Assembly (NCBI GenBank): GCA_021801615.1
Contig: JAJYXS010000028.1
Location: forward strand, 1 to 7,536
DNA from: Actinomycetes bacterium
Lineage (GTDB): Bacteria > Actinomycetota > Acidimicrobiia > Acidimicrobiales > RAAP-2
Length of the DNA stretch: 7,536 nt
Reading direction: 5' to 3'
The notes beneath the pieces were generated by a model that made no database searches, was not told the DNA's origin, and saw only the letters and a list, made by a program, of their open reading frames with translations. This document shows positions 1-6,048 of the stretch, in pieces (within the stretch, counting starts at the first letter, position 1; each line of letters starts with the position of its first letter). Made by a program: the position numbers and the translations under genes.

Positions 1-1236
1 GTACGCATCGCGATCGCCGCCGACCAGCACGCTTTGCCGCCGCAGCTCCACCGGAGAGACGCCCGCGACGCGCGCGAGCTCGTCGAGCGCGCTCTCGACG
101 GCGAACACCACCTGGGGAGCACCAGGCGCTCGCATGTGCCCTTTGGGCACCGTCGTCGTGTACGCGATCCGCGACCGCACCGAGAAGGCCTCCAGGCGAT
201 AGCCGAGCGCGCACTCGGCCATCCCGTGCAGGTTGACTGACGGGACCGGCTTCACGGCCGCGTAAGCGCCACCGTCGAGGACGGCGTCGACGCCGAGCGC
301 GAGGAGCCGGCCGCCGGCATCGCAGCCCACACGAACCTCGACCACCGACGGGTGGCGGGCGTCGGTGGCGACCATGTCCTCTCCTGCGCGCAATGCCAGG
401 CGCACCGGCCGGTCCGCCCACAGGGCCAGCGCCGCGCACAGCGTCGGGTCGACGACCCCTCCTTTGCCCCCGAAGTCGCCGCCGAGCGGCACGGGCTGGA
501 TCTCCACCTCGTCGACGGCGAGGCCCAGGGTCTTCGCGGTCTGCTCCCGCAGGCGGTACGGCGCCTTGGCGGTGCCGAGCAACGCGACCCCGCCGCTGAG
601 GCGCGGCCAAGCCGTCCAGCACTGAGGCTCGAGGTACCCTTGATGGCCCGAGGGCGTGCGGTACGTGCGGATGACGACGTGCGCGGCGCGCCCGAGGACC
701 GCGTCGACGGACGCACGGTCGCCCTCCTCCAGCTCGGATTGGAGGTTCGGCGGGTGCGACCGGCCCACCACCGCCCCCTCGTAGCGCCAGGGCGCCTCGT
801 GGACGCGCGCGGCGCCGGGCTCGAGCGCGCCCAGCGCGTCCAGGACCGCAGGAAGCTCGCGGTACTCGACGGTCACGAGCCCGCACGCGTCCTCGGCGAC
901 CCGCCGCGTCCTCGCCAGCACGACCGCGACCCCCTCTCCGACGAAGCGCACCTTGCCCCTGGCAAGGAGCGGCATGTCACGCACGCGACGCCCGCAGAGC
1001 CCTTCTCCAAAGCGCTGCTCGAGGTCCCTCGCGGTCACCACCGCGGTCACCCCTCGGATCGCGAGCGCGGACCCGACGTCAACGGCGAGGACCTCGGCGT
1101 GGGGGAGCGGGCTGCGCACGACGGCCGCGTGCAGGGCACCTTCGACCTCGACGTCCGCGCTGTAGCGCGTCACGCCGGTCGCCTTGTCCCGCGCGTCCAC
1201 CCGCACCGCGGCCAGACGCGGCCAGGCGAGCGTCAC
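1..1236 (-). CDS. Xanthine dehydrogenase/CO dehydrogenase-family molybdenum-binding subunit, N-terminal part (3' end off the left edge)
   Basis: This is the large subunit of a molybdenum hydroxylase, an enzyme family that hydroxylates a carbon using water and passes electrons through 2Fe-2S and FAD subunits. The frame is open for 412 codons from a GTG at 1236 and runs off the left edge; family members are usually about 750-800 residues, so roughly half is visible. An a/b hammerhead domain covers about residues 15-130 (VRFVGEGVAVV at 97-107). The first molybdopterin-binding domain follows, with HQGYLEPQ at 198-205, LGGDFGGKG at 251-259 and the arginine motif KGHMRAPGAPQ at 365-375. The catalytic glutamate near the C-terminus lies outside the window. 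The start overlaps the upstream stop as GTGA, with a GAGG about 10 nt ahead. The Gln that contacts the Mo site in the bovine enzyme (Q767) is replaced by Lys224 in GTAKAP, and the bovine xanthine-binding Glu802 position is Gly259, so the substrate is unlikely to be xanthine. Substrate unknown; FAD and 2Fe-2S subunits are not seen. Confidence 0.93.
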   Translation of the reverse strand, partial: MTLAWPRLAAVRVDARDKATGVTRYSADVEVEGALHAAVVRSPLPHAEVLAVDVGSALAIRGVTAVVTARDLEQRFGEGLCGRRVRDMPLLARGKVRFVGEGVAVVLARTRRVAEDACGLVTVEYRELPAVLDALGALEPGAARVHEAPWRYEGAVVGRSHPPNLQSELEEGDRASVDAVLGRAAHVVIRTYRTPSGHQGYLEPQCWTAWPRLSGGVALLGTAKAPYRLREQTAKTLGLAVDEVEIQPVPLGGDFGGKGGVVDPTLCAALALWADRPVRLALRAGEDMVATDARHPSVVEVRVGCDAGGRLLALGVDAVLDGGAYAAVKPVPSVNLHGMAECALGYRLEAFSVRSRIAYTTTVPKGHMRAPGAPQVVFAVESALDELARVAGVSPVELRRQSVLVGGDRDAY

Positions 1237-1712
1237 AAGTCCACGTCCTCGGAGACGAGGCGCTCGAGCAGCCTCCTGGTCCGGTCCCAGCGCTCCTCGG
1301 CGGCCAGCTTCTCCTCCACCCGGAAGCAGGCCGGGTGCAGCTCCACGCCCAGGCCGTCGCGCAAGGCGCGCTCGACCTCCAGCACGGCGCCGATCGCGCC
1401 AGCTTCCTCGAGCACCCGCACGACTCGCAAGGCGAGGTAGTAGGCGGCATCGCCGGCCACCGCCACGAAGGTCGCCCGCCCGGTCACCCGCAGGTTCCGG
1501 CGGGCCTTGGTGCCTGCGACCACGACCCGCAGCGACGACGCCGTCGCCTCGACCTCGGTGCGCGACAGGAGGCAGACGTCCACGCGCCCTTGCACGTCGA
1601 CGGTCAGGAGCATGAACACCTGGTCGAGCGCGCCGATCTCGGGCACCCCCGCGACCGCGTCCCGCACCTCGGCCGGCACCTCGAGCGCGCCGGCGGCTGC
1701 CGCGCTCCTCAC
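1233..1712 (-). CDS. Pyridoxamine 5'-phosphate oxidase-like (split-barrel, FMN-binding type) small protein
   Basis: The gene encodes 159 residues. The pattern fits the PNPOx-like split-barrel fold: a strand LLTVDVQGRVDVCLLSR at 35-51, then VVVAGTKARRNLRVTGRATFVAV at 63-85, where the basic K/R-rich turn is typical of the FMN-phosphate contact, and a helical C-terminal half rich in Glu and Arg (133-154). Proteins of this fold bind flavin, F420 or haem and reduce or oxidise small molecules; the exact reaction cannot be read from sequence. The GTG start overlaps the UbiX stop (GTGA at 1709-1712), and its own stop overlaps the molybdenum subunit start (GTGA at 1233-1236), so it is probably made together with both. 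A role as flavin reductase, flavin carrier or accessory electron-transfer partner of either neighbour is inference. It is not the FAD subunit of the molybdenum enzyme, which is about 280 residues and has a different fold. Confidence 0.8.
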   Translation of the reverse strand: MRSAAAAGALEVPAEVRDAVAGVPEIGALDQVFMLLTVDVQGRVDVCLLSRTEVEATASSLRVVVAGTKARRNLRVTGRATFVAVAGDAAYYLALRVVRVLEEAGAIGAVLEVERALRDGLGVELHPACFRVEEKLAAEERWDRTRRLLERLVSEDVDL

Positions 1713-2302
1713 TCGGCCGAGCCCCAGCGGCGGAAGAGGTCGTGGGAGAGGCCGAACTGGTCCAGCACCTTCCCCACCACCTGGGCCACCATGTCCTCGA
1801 CCGTCTTCGGACGGTGGTAGAAGCCGAGCACCGGCGGCATGACCGTGGCGCCGGCGAGCGTCACGGTCTCCATGTTGCGGATATGGATGAGGTTGAGCGG
1901 CGACTCCCGGGCGACCAGCACGAGACGGCGCCGCTCCTTGAGCGTCACGTCCGCGGCCCGAACGAGAAGGTCGGTGGAGTTGCCCGACGCCACCGCCGCG
2001 AGCGTCCGCATCGAGCAGGGGATGACGACCATCCCGTCGGTGAGGAACGACCCCGACGAGATCGCGGCTGCGAGGTCCGACGCGTCATAGGCGACCGTTG
2101 CGAGCTTCGCCACTCGGTCCGGGTCGAGGCCGGCCTCGAGCTCGATGCTGCGCCTCGCGCCCTCGCTGATGACGAGGTGGGTCTCCACCTCCTCGCTGTG
2201 CTGCAGGGCTTCGAGCAACGCGATGCCGAGCTGCGGCGCGCTGGAGCCGGACATGCCGACGACCAACCGGCGCCGTCGAATGGAGCCGCTGGCCGCGGTC
2301 AT
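1709..2302 (-). CDS. ubiX: UbiX/BsdB-family flavin prenyltransferase
   Basis: UbiX-type enzymes join a dimethylallyl group from its (pyro)phosphate to FMNH2, making the prenylated FMN cofactor used by UbiD-type decarboxylases. The product is 197 residues, the normal family length. Family landmarks in order: the Rossmann-type start RRLVVGMSGSS (11-21), VETHLVISEGAR (39-50), ISSGSF (81-86), IPCSMRTLAAVASG (94-107), LLVRAADVTLKERRRLVLV (112-130), ARESPLN (131-137), and MPPVLGFYHRP (155-165) with the conserved Tyr and Arg. The middle block resembles the BsdB/VdcB phenolic-acid decarboxylase accessory proteins as well as E. coli UbiX. The nucleotide-binding loop reads GSSAPQLG where E. coli has GASGAIYG, losing one glycine. 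The ATG overlaps the cupin stop (ATGA at 2299-2302). The reading frame stays open far upstream of this ATG, but that extension lies over the cupin gene and shows no family similarity. No UbiD partner lies in the window, so the decarboxylase it serves is unknown; a catabolic one is likelier than ubiquinone synthesis given the operon. Confidence 0.95.
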   Translation of the reverse strand: MTAASGSIRRRRLVVGMSGSSAPQLGIALLEALQHSEEVETHLVISEGARRSIELEAGLDPDRVAKLATVAYDASDLAAAISSGSFLTDGMVVIPCSMRTLAAVASGNSTDLLVRAADVTLKERRRLVLVARESPLNLIHIRNMETVTLAGATVMPPVLGFYHRPKTVEDMVAQVVGKVLDQFGLSHDLFRRWGSAE

Positions 2303-3423
2303 CCTGCGCGACGGCGGTCGACCGGCGGCATCCTGCACTCGATCCCGTCCCGGGCGAGCTCCGAGACGTACAGCTCGCGGATGCGAGGGTCCTCGTCCTC
2401 GTAGTCGATCTGACGGCCCCCTTCCGTGACGCTCTTGTCGACGCCCATGAAGTGGCGGCGACGCTCCTCGGTGAAGGGGTAGCGCAGGCCGCCGTACGCG
2501 ACCGCGAGATATCGGCTCGGCCGGTCCGAGGTGTTGAAGTGCTGGTGGAACTGCTGGTCGCCCGGTGCGTAGACGACGCCGTGGCGCCAGTCGATGCGGG
2601 TGAAGTCCTCGTCGCCCTCGTACCAGAAGAGGCTGTAGCCATGGCCGTCCACGGTGAAGACGTGGAAGTCGGGCGCGTGGCGGTGACCCTTCTTGTAGGT
2701 TCCAACCGGCATCTCGGACATGTGCGCGTGCATGGTCGAATCGGCGAGGACGAACTTCAAGTTCCGGCTGCCCTCGCCTCGAGCCTGCCACTCGGGCATC
2801 TCGAAGTCGGCGAGGTCCGGGACGAAGTTGGTCTCCCACATGTGGCGCCCCGGGGCGACACCCACGAATTCGCCTTCCCCGCGGAACCGGGCGTCGTCAC
2901 CGAAGCGCCCGGGGAGCTCACCGGGGTTGTCGAACAAGAACGACTCGTCGTGGAACACGTTCAGCATGAGCGGCAGGCTGGTGACCGACGCCAGGCGGGC
3001 CTCCTCGCGGCCGCTCGCGTTGAAGTGCCGGTACGGCGCGTTCATGGGAAGCCCGAAGAGGCTTCGCGGACCCCACTCGAAGCTGTGCTCGCGTCCCGAC
3101 GCGTCCCGGACCACGGTGTTGCCGTGGCCGGTGAGGACGTAGACGACCTCTTCGTAGAGGTGGCGCTGGAGGTCGGTCGTACCCCCAGGGGGGAGCGCGA
3201 TCACGACGACGTTGGCCCAGTCGCCACGCCCGATGAGGTGGACGAAGGCCGCGGACGCGCCGAGCCGGTCCCAAGGCTCGGTCTCCACCGTGAGCAGGTC
3301 GACGGAGAAGCCCTCGACGATCGGGACCTTCTGGTCCCCCGCCCAGTCGAGGTAGGGCCTCTTCAGCAGCTTTCCTGACGCCGCGGCCTCCAGCACGGCG
3401 GACTCGGTCTCTTTCCGGTTCAT
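2299..3423 (-). CDS. Bicupin (two cupin_2 domains), function unknown, possibly a metal-dependent oxygenase-like protein
   Basis: The gene encodes 374 residues with two cupin barrels. Domain 1 (about 60-155) has LPPGGTTDLQRHLYEEVVYVLTG at 78-99, in which the usual HxH is QRH (Gln86, His88) followed by Glu91/Glu92, and a second motif MNAPYRHFN at 127-135 with His133. Domain 2 (about 223-310) has MPVGTYKKGHRHAPDFHVF at 238-256, with His247, His249 and His254, the last near the place where most cupins carry Glu, and APGDQQFHQHFNTS at 286-299 with His293 and His295. Domain 2 therefore looks able to hold a metal, while domain 1 has lost a ligand. The architecture resembles gentisate dioxygenase-like bicupins, but identity with that enzyme is not supported. 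From memory, relatives of this type are sometimes labelled ethanolamine ammonia-lyase-activating proteins in databases, which would fit the EutA neighbour; I could not check this. The start is firm: ATG overlaps the EutA-like stop (ATGA) and has an AAGGAG 7 nt upstream, the best ribosome-binding site in the window. Confidence 0.88.
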   Translation of the reverse strand: MNRKETESAVLEAAASGKLLKRPYLDWAGDQKVPIVEGFSVDLLTVETEPWDRLGASAAFVHLIGRGDWANVVVIALPPGGTTDLQRHLYEEVVYVLTGHGNTVVRDASGREHSFEWGPRSLFGLPMNAPYRHFNASGREEARLASVTSLPLMLNVFHDESFLFDNPGELPGRFGDDARFRGEGEFVGVAPGRHMWETNFVPDLADFEMPEWQARGEGSRNLKFVLADSTMHAHMSEMPVGTYKKGHRHAPDFHVFTVDGHGYSLFWYEGDEDFTRIDWRHGVVYAPGDQQFHQHFNTSDRPSRYLAVAYGGLRYPFTEERRRHFMGVDKSVTEGGRQIDYEDEDPRIRELYVSELARDGIECRMPPVDRRRAG

Positions 3424-5201
3424 GTGGGCTCTCCTTGGCTGTCGGCCTCTGGCGTGGCCTGGTGCCCGGCCTGCGGCGTGCGCTGGTCGGCGCGGCCGGC
3501 GAAACGGGAATTGGCAGGATCGGCCTCGGCCGAGTGCTCGCCGACCGCACCGAAGAGGAGCGACTTCACCACGACCGGGACCACGTGGGCGGGCGCGACC
3601 GGGCGGCCCACGTCCACGTAGTCGAGATCGCCGAGGTCGAGGTGGTCGAGACAGAGCGCGGCACCGCGCTCGACGCCGAGCTCTGTGGTCATGATGCGCC
3701 CGAGCGACGAGGCCACGTCGGTGTCGACGGCGACGACGAGGCGCCTCACGCCGGTGACCGGCTGCCCGGAGCCGAAGCCAGACACCAGCCCCGCCGCCAC
3801 CGCCCTCAGGCGGGCGTACGTCGGATCCCCGCGCCAGCGCAGCGAGACCGCGAGGGTGCCGGGGAGGTCCTGGGGCGAGAACCGTTGGTCGAGCGACGTC
3901 GCGAGCGCCGACGCCACCGCCTCGGGATCGACGTCCTCGCTTCCGAGATCGAGCGGCGGGCGGACGACCGGCACGTGGTGCAGCGGCAGCGCGGCGGCGT
4001 CCACCGCGATGGTGGAGCCGCTCACCTGGGTCGAGAACTGGGACGCGCCGACCACGGTCGCCCTGATGCGCTGCTCTCCTCCCCGCAGCCTGCCCCCGAG
4101 GCCCGCCGCGCCGAGGCGCGCGAGCAAGGCGCGGGCGAGGCGGGGGCCGAGGTCGTGGAGGTCGTCCCGGTCGCGGAGGTCGTCCCGGTCGCGGAGGTCG
4201 TCCCGGTCGCGGAGGTCGTCCCGGTCGGCCCGGTCGGCCGCCTCGCGATCGCCGGCGATGGACGGAACCGGCGAGCCGAAGTACTCCGCGACGCCTCCGG
4301 ACGCCACGATCTCGAAGGGCCGGTCGGGCACAGGGAACCGGTCGGTCAGCAGCATCGTCCTCGCCCCCCCTTCGGACCCGGCTCGGGGGTCCAACTGGGC
4401 GACGACCGCGAGGGCCAACTGGTCGCAGACCGCGTCGACCTGCTCGGGTTCGATCACGTGGCCAGGCTCCGCGACGACACCGACGGACTCGGCCAGCGGC
4501 ACGATCGACGCCTCGACCCGCACGAGCCGGCGGTCCTGGTCCCAGGCGAGCAGCCGGCTCCCGACCCCGACCGCGGCCGTCGCGAGCAGTTCGCCCCTTC
4601 GGACCAGCGCGAGCTTGGTCGTCGCGCCCCCCACGTCGAGGGCCACGATCGGGTCCGGCGTCTTGCGGGAGCGGGCGACCGCCCCCGAGCCGTGGGCGGC
4701 CAGCACGGCCTCGTAGTGGTGGCCGGCGGTGGCGCACACGAATTGTCCCGCGCTCCCCGCCAGGCGCTCGGCGAGTGCACGGGCATTGCGCCGGAGCAGC
4801 GCGGCACCCGTGAGCAGCACCACCCCGCTGTCGATCTCGTCGGGGTCGACGCCCCCTTCTGCATAGCAGCGGCGAACTGCAGTGTCGACGGCCGCGGCGT
4901 CGATGTCACCGGACGGCAGGTACGGAGTGAAGCAGATCGGCGAGGTGACGAGCGGTTCACGGCTGACCACGTCGTAACGAGTCGAGAGCTCCTGGGTCCT
5001 GCGCTCCAGCACCACCCGCGACACGCTCAGGTGGAACGTCGCCGACCCGACGTCGATGCCGACCGTGAGCAGCTCCACCGTGTCGCAGTCCGGCAACAGC
5101 CGGTGCAGCGAGCGGAAGGAGCGTAGAGAGGGGTGCGTCCACGCCGTCCGGCTCCGGCCCGCCGTCGTCGGGGCGGTGGGAGCGCCAGGAGCGCCGTTCA
5201 C
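3420..5201 (-). CDS. eutA: EutA-family protein (ethanolamine ammonia-lyase reactivating factor homologue, ASKHA ATPase)
   Basis: EutA uses ATP to release damaged cobalamin from ethanolamine ammonia-lyase so that fresh adenosylcobalamin can bind. This homologue has 593 residues against 467 in E. coli. It keeps the ASKHA nucleotide-binding motifs: phosphate-1 LLTVGIDVGSAT (44-55), phosphate-2 IVALDVGGATTKLAL (185-199) and the adenosine motif FEIVASGGVAEY (296-307). Other EutA landmarks are DSGVVLLTGAA (124-134), FVCATAGHHYEAVLAAHGSGA (154-174), ATVVGASQFSTQVSGSTI (381-398) and the near-C-terminal YVDVGRPVAPAHVVPVVVKSL (528-548). Three parts are extra: an N-terminal extension of about 40 residues, a charged tandem repeat at about 323-350, and a tail of about 43 residues after position 550 rich in Ala, Gln, Glu and Pro. 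The start taken is a GTG 1 nt after the permease stop, with no clear Shine-Dalgarno; a later GTG (codon 42) or TTG (codon 36) is possible. No ethanolamine ammonia-lyase or other B12 enzyme is in the window, so the client is unknown and may differ from EutBC. Confidence 0.88.
   Translation of the reverse strand: MNGAPGAPTAPTTAGRSRTAWTHPSLRSFRSLHRLLPDCDTVELLTVGIDVGSATFHLSVSRVVLERRTQELSTRYDVVSREPLVTSPICFTPYLPSGDIDAAAVDTAVRRCYAEGGVDPDEIDSGVVLLTGAALLRRNARALAERLAGSAGQFVCATAGHHYEAVLAAHGSGAVARSRKTPDPIVALDVGGATTKLALVRRGELLATAAVGVGSRLLAWDQDRRLVRVEASIVPLAESVGVVAEPGHVIEPEQVDAVCDQLALAVVAQLDPRAGSEGGARTMLLTDRFPVPDRPFEIVASGGVAEYFGSPVPSIAGDREAADRADRDDLRDRDDLRDRDDLRDRDDLHDLGPRLARALLARLGAAGLGGRLRGGEQRIRATVVGASQFSTQVSGSTIAVDAAALPLHHVPVVRPPLDLGSEDVDPEAVASALATSLDQRFSPQDLPGTLAVSLRWRGDPTYARLRAVAAGLVSGFGSGQPVTGVRRLVVAVDTDVASSLGRIMTTELGVERGAALCLDHLDLGDLDYVDVGRPVAPAHVVPVVVKSLLFGAVGEHSAEADPANSRFAGRADQRTPQAGHQATPEADSQGEPT
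3431..3436 (-). promoter_or_regulatory. Strong Shine-Dalgarno site for the bicupin gene
   Basis: AAGGAG on the minus strand lies 7 nt before the cupin ATG, within the last codons of the EutA-family gene. It is the only near-consensus site at a junction in this window; the other starts have partial sites such as GAGG, AGAGG or GGAAGG, or none. It fixes the cupin start and suggests that gene may be translated more strongly than its neighbours. Confidence 0.75.
4157..4228 (-). repeat. In-frame 18-bp tandem repeat, four copies, inside the EutA-family gene
   Basis: Four head-to-tail 18-bp units lie at 4157-4174, 4175-4192, 4193-4210 and 4211-4228. The first three are identical on the plus strand (GGAGGTCGTCCCGGTCGC) and the fourth differs at its last base. 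Shorter partial copies flank both sides. On the coding strand each unit gives a hexapeptide of the DRDDLR type, building a highly charged Asp/Arg/Leu segment at about residues 325-349. It sits just after the adenosine-binding motif, where E. coli EutA has only a short loop. Because the unit is a multiple of three, copy changes by slippage would keep the frame. Confidence 0.95.
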
Positions 5202-5202
5202 C

Positions 5203-6048
5203 TCAGCGCGCGGCGCTGATCCAACGGAACCACCGAGCCTGGACTCCCCGGATGACGAGCACGTTGAGCACCCCGATCAGCGCGGCCAAGAAGATCAGGG
5301 CGAGCAGCTTGCCGGTCTGGAACCCGTCTCCGTAGAAGTTGATGTAGTAGCCCAGACCGACATTGCTCTCCTCGATCTCTCCCACGATCATGCCGATCAC
5401 CCCGAGCGCGACGCCGAGCCTTATGCCCGCGAAGACGTACGGCATCGAGGCAGGAAGGATCACCTTCCTCATGAGCTGGTGCTCGTTCAGCCCGAGCATC
5501 CGGCCCACCTCGACGTAGCCCTTGCTCACGTTACGCAGCCCCCCGGCGGTGTTCAAGAGCACCGGGAAGAAGCTGATCAGCACGATGAACAGCACGCGCG
5601 CCTCGGTGCCGATGCCCACCCACACGATGAGCAGCGGGATGAGGACGTTGAGCGGGGTCGCGTTGGCCGCGTTGATGTACGGGCTGAGGGCGGCATCGAG
5701 CAACCGGTAGCGGCCGACCACGAGCCCGATCACGACGCCGGCGCTCAAGCCGATCGCGATGCCGACGTAGAGCTCGCGCAAGGAGATCTCGAGAGCCGGC
5801 ACCGCCGGACCCGAGGAGAATTGGTCCACGAAGTCCGCGAGCGCCTGCTGCGGCGAGGAGATGAGCAGCGGGCTGATGAGGTACATGCCGGCAAGCTCCC
5901 AGAGGCCCAGGATGACTGCGACCGCGAGCATCGGCGCGGCGATACGCGTCGAACGCCACTCGCTGACCGGACGACGAAGTCGAGGCGCCGACGCGATCTC
6001 CGCGGCCTCTGTCTGCACCTCTGCCATGGGACGGCTGAGGACGGTCAC
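5203..6048 (-). CDS. ABC transporter permease (SsuC/TauC/NrtB-like, BPD_transp_1 domain)
   Basis: Inner-membrane permease of the nitrate/sulfonate/taurine/pyrimidine-precursor ABC importer group, 281 residues from a GTG that overlaps the ATPase stop (GTGA at 6045-6048). An AGAGG lies about 9 nt before the GTG; an ATG seven codons later (6027) is a possible alternative. After a charged N-terminus, about six hydrophobic segments are visible near residues 36-56, 92-112, 128-147, 150-168, 205-225 and 247-267. The cytoplasmic EAA-type coupling loop that docks on the ATPase is EVGRMLGLNEHQLMRKVILPASMP at 180-203, with the usual central glycine. It differs clearly from the other permease at the right edge, so the two probably form a heterodimer with one ATPase. 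Its stop is 1 nt before the EutA-family start. Substrate cannot be read from the sequence. Confidence 0.93.
   Translation of the reverse strand: MTVLSRPMAEVQTEAAEIASAPRLRRPVSEWRSTRIAAPMLAVAVILGLWELAGMYLISPLLISSPQQALADFVDQFSSGPAVPALEISLRELYVGIAIGLSAGVVIGLVVGRYRLLDAALSPYINAANATPLNVLIPLLIVWVGIGTEARVLFIVLISFFPVLLNTAGGLRNVSKGYVEVGRMLGLNEHQLMRKVILPASMPYVFAGIRLGVALGVIGMIVGEIEESNVGLGYYINFYGDGFQTGKLLALIFLAALIGVLNVLVIRGVQARWFRWISAAR

Noticed and set aside
252..716. Separate minus-strand frame inside the molybdenum subunit region
   Set aside because: It is another frame of the same strand; the true frame, open from 1236 to the edge, carries GGDFGGKG and RAPG motifs.
352..1440. Plus-strand open frame of 362 codons over the molybdenum subunit and split-barrel gene
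   Set aside because: It is antisense to two genes with clear family motifs, and its composition is typical of a GC-rich shadow frame.
2303..2839. N-terminal extension of the UbiX frame
   Set aside because: It overlaps the well-supported cupin gene in another frame, has no UbiX-family similarity, and UbiX from the ATG at 2302 already has normal length.
4157..4228. CRISPR array or regulatory iterons at the 18-bp repeat
   Set aside because: The units are directly adjacent with no spacers, are in frame inside a coding gene, and encode a regular hexapeptide.
3424..4737. Upstream extension of the cupin frame over the EutA-family gene, which would give an 812-residue fusion
   Set aside because: The extension is Arg/Pro/Gly low-complexity sequence, including RPGRPP repeats that are just the 18-bp repeat in another frame. 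The ATG at 3423 has a strong ribosome-binding site and an ATGA overlap.
3435..5126. Long plus-strand open frame (563 codons) opposite the EutA-family gene
   Set aside because: High-GC DNA leaves antisense frames open; the translation is Arg/Ala/His/Asp-rich with no recognisable domain, and the minus strand carries a clear EutA homologue.
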